Positions 24,160 to 30,720 of a stretch of DNA of 30,720 nt are shown piece by piece (position 1 is the stretch's first letter; every line of letters starts with the position of its first letter). The stretch comes from an uncultured Veillonella sp. (GTDB lineage Bacteria > Bacillota > Negativicutes > Veillonellales > Veillonellaceae). The stretch covers positions 1 through 30,720 of the forward strand of contig CAKPXR010000015.1 of NCBI GenBank assembly GCA_934202215.1, written 5' to 3'. The notes beneath the pieces are model-generated. The model had not been told where the DNA came from, did no database searches, and worked only from the letters and a program-made list of their open reading frames with translations. Position numbers and translations under genes: made by a program.

Positions 24160-24205
24160 ATATGCATATTGATTTTTAGTAGAATAAGTTAAATGAGGGA
24201 TTATT

Positions 24206-25435
24206 GTGGCCTTAATCGTTAAAAAATTTGGTGGTAGTTCCGTAGCTACACCAGAAAAAATATTTAATATTGTTGATCGCGTCCTTCGTGAGAAGAAAGA
24301 AGACGACAAAATCGTTATTGTTGTATCTGCTATGGGTGATACGACAGATGACTTGGTAGCGTTGGCTAAAGAGGTAACATCTAAGCCTTATGGTCGTGAA
24401 ATGGACCGCTTGTTATCAACAGGTGAGCAAGTTACGATTGCATTAATGGCGATGGCTTTCAACGAACGTGGTCATAAAGCGATGTCCTTAACAGGTGACC
24501 AAGCAGGTATTACAAGTAGTGATACATTTAATAAAGGCCGTATTTTGGGCGTTGATCCAAACCGCGTGTTTGAAGCTTTAGAAGAAGGCAATATCGTAGT
24601 TGTTGCAGGTTTCCAAGGTATTACTGAATATGGTGATATGGTTACTTTAGGTCGTGGTGGATCCGATACAACAGCTGTTGCATTGGCAGGTGCTATGAAG
24701 GCTGATGTTTGTGAAATATTTACAGATGTTGAAGGCGTTTACTCTACAGACCCTCGCGTTGCAAAAGAGGCTTTCAAATTAGAAGAAGTAACATATGGTG
24801 AAATGCTTGAGATGGCACGTCTTGGCGCAGGTGTAATGCAACCTCGCGCCGTTGAAATGGGTTTCCGTTATGGTGTACCTATTCACGTACGTTCAACATT
24901 TAGTGATAATACAGGTACTATTATTCGGGAGGATTATACTGTGGAAGCAAATAAACACGTAATTACTGGCGTAGCTGACGATACTAATACTGCAAAAGTA
25001 GCCCTTGTAGGCGTTGAAAATAAACCAGGTGTGGCAGCAACTGTATTTAAAGCATTGGCTGCAAAAAATGTGGATGTTGATATGATTGTTCAATCTATCC
25101 GTGCCGTAGGTGAGCCTAAAACTGACCTTATCTTTACTGTAGCTCTAGATGATGTTGTACTAGCTCGTGATGTATTGGCAGAATTACAAAAAACTGTTGG
25201 TATTGAAGCCGTAAATATTGATGAAAAAATGGCAAAGGTTTCTATCATTGGTGCGGGTATGTTAGGTCAACCAGGCGTAGCTGCTCAAATGTTTGATATT
25301 TTGAGCCAAGAAGGTATCAATATTGAAATCATTTCTACTTCTGAAATTAGTATTTCTTGCCTTGTTGCAGAAGACCGTGTTAAAGATGCTGTTCGCGTTA
25401 TTCATAACGGCTTATTGTTAGACCAAAGAGGTTAA
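24206..25435 (+). CDS. lysC: Aspartate kinase
   Basis: A 409-residue aspartokinase, the first enzyme of the aspartate pathway to lysine, diaminopimelate, threonine and methionine. The kinase domain has VKKFGGSSV (5-13), STGEQV and GRGGSDTTAVALA. Two ACT domains follow from about residue 265 (GVENKPGVAATVFKAL and GAGMLGQPGVAAQMF), so feedback inhibition by lysine and/or threonine is expected. It starts with GTG at 24206 after GAGGGA. A second GTG at 24941 (codon 246) lies behind GGGAGGA and would give a separate 164-residue ACT-only subunit, as in Bacillus subtilis aspartokinase II. The small gene downstream starts 7 nt after its stop. Confidence 0.96.
   Translation: MALIVKKFGGSSVATPEKIFNIVDRVLREKKEDDKIVIVVSAMGDTTDDLVALAKEVTSKPYGREMDRLLSTGEQVTIALMAMAFNERGHKAMSLTGDQAGITSSDTFNKGRILGVDPNRVFEALEEGNIVVVAGFQGITEYGDMVTLGRGGSDTTAVALAGAMKADVCEIFTDVEGVYSTDPRVAKEAFKLEEVTYGEMLEMARLGAGVMQPRAVEMGFRYGVPIHVRSTFSDNTGTIIREDYTVEANKHVITGVADDTNTAKVALVGVENKPGVAATVFKALAAKNVDVDMIVQSIRAVGEPKTDLIFTVALDDVVLARDVLAELQKTVGIEAVNIDEKMAKVSIIGAGMLGQPGVAAQMFDILSQEGINIEIISTSEISISCLVAEDRVKDAVRVIHNGLLLDQRG
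24932..25435 (+). promoter_or_regulatory. Putative internal start for an aspartokinase beta subunit
   Basis: GGGAGGA immediately precedes an in-frame GTG at 24941 (codon 246), with 6 nt between. Translation from it would give 164 residues covering both ACT domains. In B. subtilis aspartokinase II the beta subunit begins at the equivalent codon. The ribosome binding site is seen; use of it is inferred. Confidence 0.5.
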
Positions 25436-25442
25436 TTACTTC

Positions 25443-25760
25443 ATGGATAGTCTACGTAGTTTTATGGATGAAATGCTTAATGACCAAGGTCGTAAGGAAG
25501 GTTTCATTAGTGATCTACTAGGAAATCTTAAAAATCAACCGATTCCAACACTAGAGCAAGCTCAAACTGGTTATACTACTGTAAGTAATTTACATGGTAT
25601 TTTCTACGATTACGATAAGGCGGAAGTTACTATTTCGTACAAAGTAGTTCCAGATATGTACCAACCATATACGTTGAGCTTTGTACAATTTCAAGCTGTG
25701 TTAGAAGGCTTATTAACCTTGCGTCGAAATCAGAAGTGGCAAATGCAACATAATAAATAA
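25443..25760 (+). CDS. Small protein of unknown function downstream of lysC
   Basis: A 105-residue soluble protein that I do not recognise. It starts MDSLRSFMDEMLNDQGR, has no signal peptide, cysteine cluster or membrane segment, and has a mixed alpha/beta look (a TVSNLHGIFYDYDKAEVTIS beta-like stretch and an aromatic MYQPYTLSF stretch). It begins 7 nt after lysC and ends in front of a terminator, so it is the last gene of the lysC unit; AGAGG lies rather far (about 12 nt) from the ATG, which suggests translational coupling. Codon use matches the neighbours and supports a real gene. Confidence 0.75.
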   Translation: MDSLRSFMDEMLNDQGRKEGFISDLLGNLKNQPIPTLEQAQTGYTTVSNLHGIFYDYDKAEVTISYKVVPDMYQPYTLSFVQFQAVLEGLLTLRRNQKWQMQHNK

Positions 25761-25764
25761 ATTT

Positions 25765-25796
25765 AACCCCATGGGCGGTAATGCCTATGGGGTTTT
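25765..25796 (+). terminator. Terminator of the lysC unit
   Basis: AACCCCATGGGC (25765-25776) pairs with GCCTATGGGGTT (25783-25794), one G-U pair, then TTTT overlapping the stem end. Confidence 0.88.
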
Positions 25797-25842
25797 GTGT
25801 TTCGATAATTATTCTTAACGTCTATATATAGAGTCGTCGATA

Positions 25843-25851
25843 TGATATAAT
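25843..25851 (+). promoter_or_regulatory. Extended -10 promoter of the M16 peptidase gene
   Basis: TGATATAAT (25843-25851) is a consensus extended -10 (TGN followed by TATAAT), about 50 nt before the ATG at 25901. The -35 region is not consensus. TCGATA occurs just upstream and again near 25802. Confidence 0.5.
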
Positions 25852-25900
25852 AAACTCTTAGAAAGAAATTAATTATATTTATATAGAAAGAAGGGACAGC

Positions 25901-28810
25901 ATGGAAATAAATAAGGTTTATTCTGGCTTTCGCCTTGACCGCATTGAGCGCATTGATGAGATCAATGGTACCGCTTATGAAATGAAGCACGAAAAATCTG
26001 GTGCTCGCTTAATTTATATCGATTCACCAGATTCTAATAAAGTATTCAATATTGCTTTTAGAACAACACCTCATAATAGTACTGGTGTAGCGCATATTAT
26101 GGAGCACTCTGTTTTATGTGGTTCTCGAAAATTCCCATTAAAAGAGCCCTTTGTTGAACTTGTAAAGGGTTCTTTAAATACGTTCTTAAATGCTATGACA
26201 TACCCGGATAAAACGATGTATCCTGTAGCGAGTAAGAACGATAAAGATTTCCATAATTTGATGGACGTATATCTTGATGCCGTATTTTATCCACGTGTTC
26301 GTGAAGATGCAGAAATCGTAATGCAAGAGGGTTGGCATTATGAATTAGAAAATACAGATGATGAACTTACCTATAAAGGTGTTGTGTTCAATGAGATGAA
26401 AGGCGTTTACTCATCTCCCGATTCTGTATTGGAACGCCAAATGATGCGTGAGCTTTTCCCAGATACTACTTATGGTGTTGACTCTGGTGGGGATCCTGAT
26501 TATATTACAGATTTAACATATGAAGAATTCCAAGAGTTCTATCGTGTTCATTATCATCCATCTAATAGTTATATTTTCTTATATGGTGATATGAATATTG
26601 AAGAGCAATTAGTATTCTTAAATGATGAGTACTTAAGCCATTTTGATGCTATCGAGGTTCATACTGAGGTAACTCTACAAGCTCCATTTACAGAAGGTAA
26701 AATAGTGAGCTATCCGTACAGTGTAGGGTCTGAAGAACCTACAGAAAACCGCACATTGCATTCTTTTGCTTATGTATTGCCAGATGTAACACCTGAACAT
26801 AGCTTGGCCTTTGAAGTGTTAACACATGCTTTGTTGACATCTCCTGCAGCACCTCTTAAACAGGCGTTGGTAAAAGCTGGTATCGGATCTGACATTAGTG
26901 GCTACTATTTAGATAGTATTCGTCAACCTATGTGGACAGTACAAGCTACAGGTTCAAACTTAGATAAACAAGCTGACTTGCAACGTATTGTAGAGTCCAC
27001 ATTACAAGAGTTATGTGACAAAGGCTTAGATAAAGAATTATTAGAAGCTTCTTTGAATAGCATTGAGTTTGCTCTTCGTGAAAGTGATTTCGGTGGTCGT
27101 CCTATCGGTTTGGCATATATTATTCGCATGATGGATAATTGGTTATACGATAATGATCCATTGGAACTATTACACTATGAAGAGGCATTAGCGAATATTC
27201 GAAACGGCTTAGCTGGTACATATTTCGAAGATTTAATTCGTCATTCTATCTTGAATAACAACCATAAAGTTCTTGTATCTATTTATCCTGAACGTGGTCT
27301 TCAAGAGCGTAAAGAGGCAGAGGTTAAAGAGCATTTAGCTACGGTGAAAGCTAATATGACACCTGAAGAAATTGACGCAATTGTGGAGCAAACAAAACGC
27401 CTTAAAATTCGTCAAGAAACTCCAGATAGTGATGAAGCTCTAGCATCTATTCCGTTGCTCGAGTTATCTGATTTAAATCCTAATATGGAAGCTGTAGAAC
27501 GTCGTGAAAGTAAAATCGGTAATACTACAGTACATTTTGTACCTACTTTCACAAAGGGTATTAACTATGTGGGCTTGTACTTTAAATTAAACTGCCTCAC
27601 TGAAGAAGAACTATTCTACGCTGATATTTTGAGTGATATCTTAGGTCGTATTGATACGTCTGAACGTGGTTATGAAGCACTCGCTAAAGATATTAATATG
27701 AATTTAGGAGGATTGAGTTCTGATATTACGGCAATTGGTAAAGATGGTAAGCGCGATGAGTTTACCCCTCTTATGATTGTACGTGTGAAAGCATTGCATT
27801 CTAAACTACCTGATTTGTGTCGCTTGGTTAATGAAGTCGTGCAAAAGGCGGATTATAGTGATGATAGCCGTCTAACTGAGCTTGTTCAAGAAAGCAAAGC
27901 TATTTGGGATAATGAGGCATTCCGCCGTGGTAATTCTATTGTGAGTCAACGTGTTATGGCTCAAGTTTCTGCTGTTGGCAAGTTTAGGGACAATGGTAAT
28001 TTAGGTTACTATCAAAAAATCAGTGAACTAGCCTCTAATCCAGCAGCATTGCCACTATTACCAGAAAAATTAGCTGAAGTCGCTCGTAAAATTTTCCGTG
28101 CTAATAATGTAGATATTATGTTTGTTGGTGAAGAAGGAGAATTAGAAGCCTTTGAAAATTTAATGAAACCATTGATTGCAACTTGGGATACTAGTGAATT
28201 GAGCAATGATGTATTACAAATCACTCGTCTTTCCGGCAATGATGGTATCGTTACAGCTGGTAAGGTTCAATACGTAGCACAAGGTGGTAATTTCATCGAT
28301 CATGGTTTTAAACATGTTGGTCCAATGAGCGTGTTAGAAACGATTTTACGTTATGAATACCTTTGGATTCGCATTCGTGTACAAGGTGGTGCTTACGGAG
28401 CATTTGCTAATTTCTATGATGATGGCAATATGATTTTCTGTAGTTATCGTGATCCTAACTTGTTAGAAACTTTAGATGTATATAAAGAGTTGCCTCAATA
28501 CCTTCGTGACTTCACATTGACTGACCGTGAAATGCGTAAGTATATTATTGGTACTATGAGTTCTTTAGACTTGCCAATGACACCTGCGTTGCGTGGACCA
28601 CGTGCAATGGGAATGTACTTCAGCGGTGCTAAGTTAGAGGACAAAGTAGAGTTCCGTAAACAAGTAATCGCATGTAAGCCAGAAGATATTGTTGCATTAG
28701 CAGATGTGGTAGAACCTGTATTGAATGATAATCATATTTGCACAATGGGTAACGAACAAAAAATTAAAGATGCTGGTAATGTTTTTGATAACATTGTGTC
28801 TTTAGGCTAA
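25901..28810 (+). CDS. M16C zinc metallopeptidase (presequence-protease family)
   Basis: A 969-residue insulinase-type peptidase related to PreP/Cym1 and to bacterial M16C proteins. The inverted zinc motif HIMEH is at 65-69 (His65, Glu68, His69), and the distal ligand Glu165 lies in FNEMKGVY. GSLNTFLNAMTYPDKTMYPVAS after the motif is typical. The full four-domain, two-half clamshell length is present; the second half (from about residue 540) lacks a zinc site, as is normal, and has the GGAYGAFANF region near the C-terminus. No signal peptide, so it acts in the cytoplasm, presumably degrading short peptides. GAAGGGA lies just upstream of the ATG. It is a single-gene unit between two terminators. 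Confidence 0.94.
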   Translation: MEINKVYSGFRLDRIERIDEINGTAYEMKHEKSGARLIYIDSPDSNKVFNIAFRTTPHNSTGVAHIMEHSVLCGSRKFPLKEPFVELVKGSLNTFLNAMTYPDKTMYPVASKNDKDFHNLMDVYLDAVFYPRVREDAEIVMQEGWHYELENTDDELTYKGVVFNEMKGVYSSPDSVLERQMMRELFPDTTYGVDSGGDPDYITDLTYEEFQEFYRVHYHPSNSYIFLYGDMNIEEQLVFLNDEYLSHFDAIEVHTEVTLQAPFTEGKIVSYPYSVGSEEPTENRTLHSFAYVLPDVTPEHSLAFEVLTHALLTSPAAPLKQALVKAGIGSDISGYYLDSIRQPMWTVQATGSNLDKQADLQRIVESTLQELCDKGLDKELLEASLNSIEFALRESDFGGRPIGLAYIIRMMDNWLYDNDPLELLHYEEALANIRNGLAGTYFEDLIRHSILNNNHKVLVSIYPERGLQERKEAEVKEHLATVKANMTPEEIDAIVEQTKRLKIRQETPDSDEALASIPLLELSDLNPNMEAVERRESKIGNTTVHFVPTFTKGINYVGLYFKLNCLTEEELFYADILSDILGRIDTSERGYEALAKDINMNLGGLSSDITAIGKDGKRDEFTPLMIVRVKALHSKLPDLCRLVNEVVQKADYSDDSRLTELVQESKAIWDNEAFRRGNSIVSQRVMAQVSAVGKFRDNGNLGYYQKISELASNPAALPLLPEKLAEVARKIFRANNVDIMFVGEEGELEAFENLMKPLIATWDTSELSNDVLQITRLSGNDGIVTAGKVQYVAQGGNFIDHGFKHVGPMSVLETILRYEYLWIRIRVQGGAYGAFANFYDDGNMIFCSYRDPNLLETLDVYKELPQYLRDFTLTDREMRKYIIGTMSSLDLPMTPALRGPRAMGMYFSGAKLEDKVEFRKQVIACKPEDIVALADVVEPVLNDNHICTMGNEQKIKDAGNVFDNIVSLG

Positions 28811-28872
28811 ATAACTTTATAGATATAAATGAAATTGCTTTAATTTTTAGTGTGACATATCTTTGGATGTAT

Positions 28873-28906
28873 AAGTGGCATATTCATAATGAATATGCCA
28901 CTTGTT
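28873..28906 (+). terminator. Terminator of the M16 peptidase gene
   Basis: A perfect 14-bp stem, 28873-28886 with 28890-28903, around a 3-nt TAA loop, followed by GTTTTCT. It ends about 25 nt before the gluQ ATG; the gluQ promoter is not evident. Confidence 0.85.
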
Positions 28907-28927
28907 TTCTGCTATAGGAGAATCCTA

Positions 28928-29893
28928 ATGAAAGGTAGATTTGCGCCTAGCCCAACAGGATATATTCATCTTGGTAATGTGTGGATAGCACTTTTATCAT
29001 ATATCTCCACGCGTCAACAAAATGGAAAGTATGTTGTACGAATGGAGGATATAGACCTTCAACGGTCAAAACGAGAGCTAGGTGAAGCTTTATTAGATGA
29101 CTTAGAATGGCTTGGCTTTGAATGGGATGAAGGCCCTCGTGTAGGAGGACCTGAAATATCATATTGGCAAAGCAAAAGACAAACATATTATGCGGACATT
29201 TTAGAACAGCTTGCATTAGATAAAATAATTTATCCTTGCTTTTGTAATAGGGCGCGGTTACAATCTATAGCTTCAGCCCCTCATATAGGTGAATTAGTTC
29301 ATCGTTATGATGGTAAATGTCGGCATCTGAGTAAAAATAATATAGATGAATTATATTCTATGAAAGAACCTTCATTACGTTTAGCGATAGATTCCTGTGA
29401 TCTTGAGTTTGATGATCGTTGGCAAGGTACTCAGCATATTCACTTAGACAGTGAATTAGATGATTATGTATTACGTCGTGGTGATGGTATGTATGCTTAT
29501 AATTTAGCGGTTGTATTAGATGATATAGCAATGGGAATCACCGAAATTATTCGTGGTGATGATTTACTCGATACAACAGGACAGCAATTATATTTGTATA
29601 AAATATTACAACAATGTTATCCCCATAATCATATAGAGGTTCCTAAGTATGGTCATGCACCACTCTTGGTAGATATAGATGGACATAGATTGTCTAAGCG
29701 TCAAAAAAGTATTACAATCCGAGAACTAAGAGAACAAAAATGGTCAGCGTCTAGAATTTTAGGGGAATTAGCTATTGCAGGTGGGCTTATAGATGGTGCT
29801 AGATATACTCATCGAGAAATAAGCCTTTCTGATTTAACTCATTTAGATCTATCGGGTCCTAGTTTGAGACAAAAAACAATTGTTATTAAATGA
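28928..29893 (+). CDS. gluQ: Glutamyl-Q tRNA(Asp) synthetase
   Basis: A 321-residue GluRS-like enzyme without the anticodon-binding domain, which attaches glutamate to queuosine-34 of tRNA(Asp). FAPSPTGYIHLGN (5-17) carries the HxGN form of the HIGH motif, RMEDIDLQRSK is at 38-48, and the zinc site of GluQ is complete (Cys104, Cys106, Tyr127, Cys131). GDDLL lies at 210-214, and a KMSKS-like RLSKRQ at 254-259. Length fits GluQ (about 300), well short of GluRS (about 470). The start at 28928 follows ATAGGAG; an in-frame ATG at 28889 lies within the preceding terminator. ATA is a common isoleucine codon here (over a dozen), unlike in the neighbouring genes. Confidence 0.93.
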   Translation: MKGRFAPSPTGYIHLGNVWIALLSYISTRQQNGKYVVRMEDIDLQRSKRELGEALLDDLEWLGFEWDEGPRVGGPEISYWQSKRQTYYADILEQLALDKIIYPCFCNRARLQSIASAPHIGELVHRYDGKCRHLSKNNIDELYSMKEPSLRLAIDSCDLEFDDRWQGTQHIHLDSELDDYVLRRGDGMYAYNLAVVLDDIAMGITEIIRGDDLLDTTGQQLYLYKILQQCYPHNHIEVPKYGHAPLLVDIDGHRLSKRQKSITIRELREQKWSASRILGELAIAGGLIDGARYTHREISLSDLTHLDLSGPSLRQKTIVIK

Positions 29894-29955
29894 TAAGAGT
29901 TCAATTGATTTTAGTTATAAAATGTTTGCTAAAAGAGTATAATTCTTTTAACTAT

Positions 29956-29989
29956 AAAATTCGATACATTACATTGACAAAATTCGATA
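29956..29989 (+). repeat. Direct repeat AAAATTCGATA at a promoter
   Basis: Two identical 11-mers at 29956-29966 and 29979-29989, start-to-start distance 23 bp (about two helix turns). The second begins on the last base of the -35 box and covers the spacer. The position suggests an operator; no regulator is identified. Confidence 0.6.
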
Positions 29990-30001
29990 TTTATTTATAA
30001 T
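29974..30001 (+). promoter_or_regulatory. Consensus promoter of the CoA-binding protein/thioredoxin unit
   Basis: TTGACA (29974-29979), a 16-bp spacer and TATAAT (29996-30001). Both boxes are perfect consensus. The leader would be only about 15 nt, barely enough for the ribosome binding site. Confidence 0.65.
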
Positions 30002-30022
30002 AGTATATAAGAGGTGGTCGAA

Positions 30023-30397
30023 ATGACAATTCAACAAGCTTTAGATCAAAAAGTGTGGGCCGTTATTGGAGCCACTCATAAAACCGAAAAGTTCGGCTAT
30101 AAGATTTATAAATGTCTTAAAGATCACGGATATGAAGTATATCCAGTTAATCCTAATATTGCAGAGATAGACGGAGATAAATGTTACTCTAGTCTTTCTG
30201 CACTTCCTGTTGTACCGGCTGTTGTGGATTTTGTTGTACCAGAAGCAGCAGGTTTAGCTGCATTAGATGAATGTAAAGAACTTGGCATTCCTACTGTGTG
30301 GTTGCAACCAGGAGCGGATAAACCATCTGTTGTTGAAAAAGCACATGCTTTAAATTTGCATGTCATTCAAGATTGTGTATTAGTTCAATTACCGTAG
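30023..30397 (+). CDS. CoA-binding domain protein (YccU type)
   Basis: A 124-residue single-domain Rossmann protein of the CoA-binding family. KVWAVIGATHKTEKFGYKIYKCL at the N-terminus is the nucleotide-binding segment, with VYPVNPN, VDFVVP and a C-terminal VWLQPGA and VIQDCVLV, all typical of YccU-like proteins. Substrate and function are not known for most members; a redox or CoA-linked role is only suggested by the thioredoxin gene 9 nt downstream. I start it at the ATG 30023, after GAGGTGG; a GTG at 30014 lies within that ribosome binding site. The thioredoxin ribosome binding site overlaps its stop codon, so the two are coupled. Confidence 0.88.
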   Translation: MTIQQALDQKVWAVIGATHKTEKFGYKIYKCLKDHGYEVYPVNPNIAEIDGDKCYSSLSALPVVPAVVDFVVPEAAGLAALDECKELGIPTVWLQPGADKPSVVEKAHALNLHVIQDCVLVQLP

Positions 30398-30406
30398 GAG
30401 GGTACA

Positions 30407-30720
30407 ATGAGCGAATTAAAAGAATTAAAAACTGCTGAATATCAAGATTTAGTAAATCAAGGTGGCGTTACTGTTATTGATTTCTGGGCTCCATGGTGCG
30501 GTTATTGCGTACGTATGATGCCAATTGTTGAAGAAATTGCAGGTGAGCTTGAAGGTAAAGCTAACTTTGTTAAAGTAAATGCTGATGAAGAACCAGAATT
30601 AGCACGTAATTTACAAGTTGAAGTATTGCCTACATTTGTTATCTTAAAAGATGGCGAAGTAGTAGATCGTAAAATTGGTTTCTTACCAAAAGGTGATCTT
30701 CAAGGTGCTATTGAATCTAA
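30407..30720 (+). CDS. Thioredoxin, 3' end cut by the window
   Basis: The first 104 residues of a thioredoxin; the frame is open at the window end and only a few residues should be missing. The fold is clear: IDFWAPWCGYCVRMMP with active-site Cys31 and Cys34, the Asp25-Phe-Trp block, VNADEEPELARN, and the cis-proline loop VLPTFVILKDG (Pro75). The active site reads CGYC where most thioredoxins have CGPC, which should shift the redox potential. TAGGAGGG precedes the ATG. It is co-transcribed with the CoA-binding protein gene. Confidence 0.93.
   Translation, partial: MSELKELKTAEYQDLVNQGGVTVIDFWAPWCGYCVRMMPIVEEIAGELEGKANFVKVNADEEPELARNLQVEVLPTFVILKDGEVVDRKIGFLPKGDLQGAIES

Noticed and set aside
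24031..24205. Lysine riboswitch upstream of lysC
   Set aside because: The space is about 175 nt, a good promoter lies only about 50 nt before the start, and no lysine-riboswitch-like conserved helices were seen by eye.
28889..28927. Upstream in-frame ATG of gluQ
   Set aside because: It lies inside the terminator stem of the previous gene; the ATG at 28928 has ATAGGAG and begins the conserved FAPSPTG block.
29930..29950. TAAAAGA/TCTTTTA hairpin after gluQ as a terminator
   Set aside because: The stem is 7 bp and nearly all A-T, with no T-run after it; it may be chance in AT-rich DNA.
1..30720. CRISPR arrays, insertion sequences, tRNA or rRNA genes
   Set aside because: I looked for regularly spaced repeats, transposase-like frames and tRNA-like clover motifs in the intergenic DNA and saw none.

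Overview
The window reads as an accessory-free chromosomal stretch of an anaerobic, low-GC member of the Firmicutes lineage with a diderm envelope. The gene content, style and AT-rich intergenic DNA fit Negativicutes best, most likely Veillonella. This is inference from gene content (oxygen-sensitive anaerobic B12 route, stand-alone superoxide reductase, exported CbiK), not from a marker gene. There are no mobile elements, rRNA or tRNA genes or CRISPR arrays.

Layout. 186-1550: exported protein of unknown function. 1633-4122 (minus): class II fructose-bisphosphate aldolase followed by a SpoVB/MurJ-like flippase. 4375-5274 (minus): RluA/RluD-family pseudouridine synthase, possibly leaderless. 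5502-7118: exported WG-repeat protein. 7442-14381: yajQ followed by a tightly packed, often overlapping cbiDETFGHJC run. 14455-18260: two convergent pairs, a FecCD-type permease plus ATPase (plus strand) and an exported CbiK plus substrate-binding lipoprotein (minus strand). 18699-23446: two cytoplasmic CbiK-like genes, cbiL, cbiA and cobO. 23595-25760: superoxide reductase, aspartate kinase and a small unknown protein. 25901-30720: M16C metallopeptidase, GluQ, a CoA-binding protein and the start of a thioredoxin.

How the genes work together. Most of the middle of the window encodes the anaerobic (early cobalt insertion) corrin pathway: CbiK puts cobalt into sirohydrochlorin; CbiL, H, F, G, D, J, E, T and C carry out the methylations, ring contraction, deacylation, reduction and methyl shift to cobyrinate; CbiA amidates; CobO adenosylates. 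Late genes (cbiB, cbiP, cobU/S/T) are not here. The transport pairs between the two blocks include an exported chelatase-like protein, which suggests metal or tetrapyrrole scavenging at the envelope.

Main points of interest: three CbiK paralogues with different fates (one exported, one that has lost two of three metal ligands, one intact); an identical hairpin-plus-11-mer leader in front of yajQ and cbiD; no visible cobalamin riboswitch at any cbi unit; a 106-bp cbiG/cbiH overlap; an internal start in lysC at codon 246; and a thioredoxin with CGYC at its active site.
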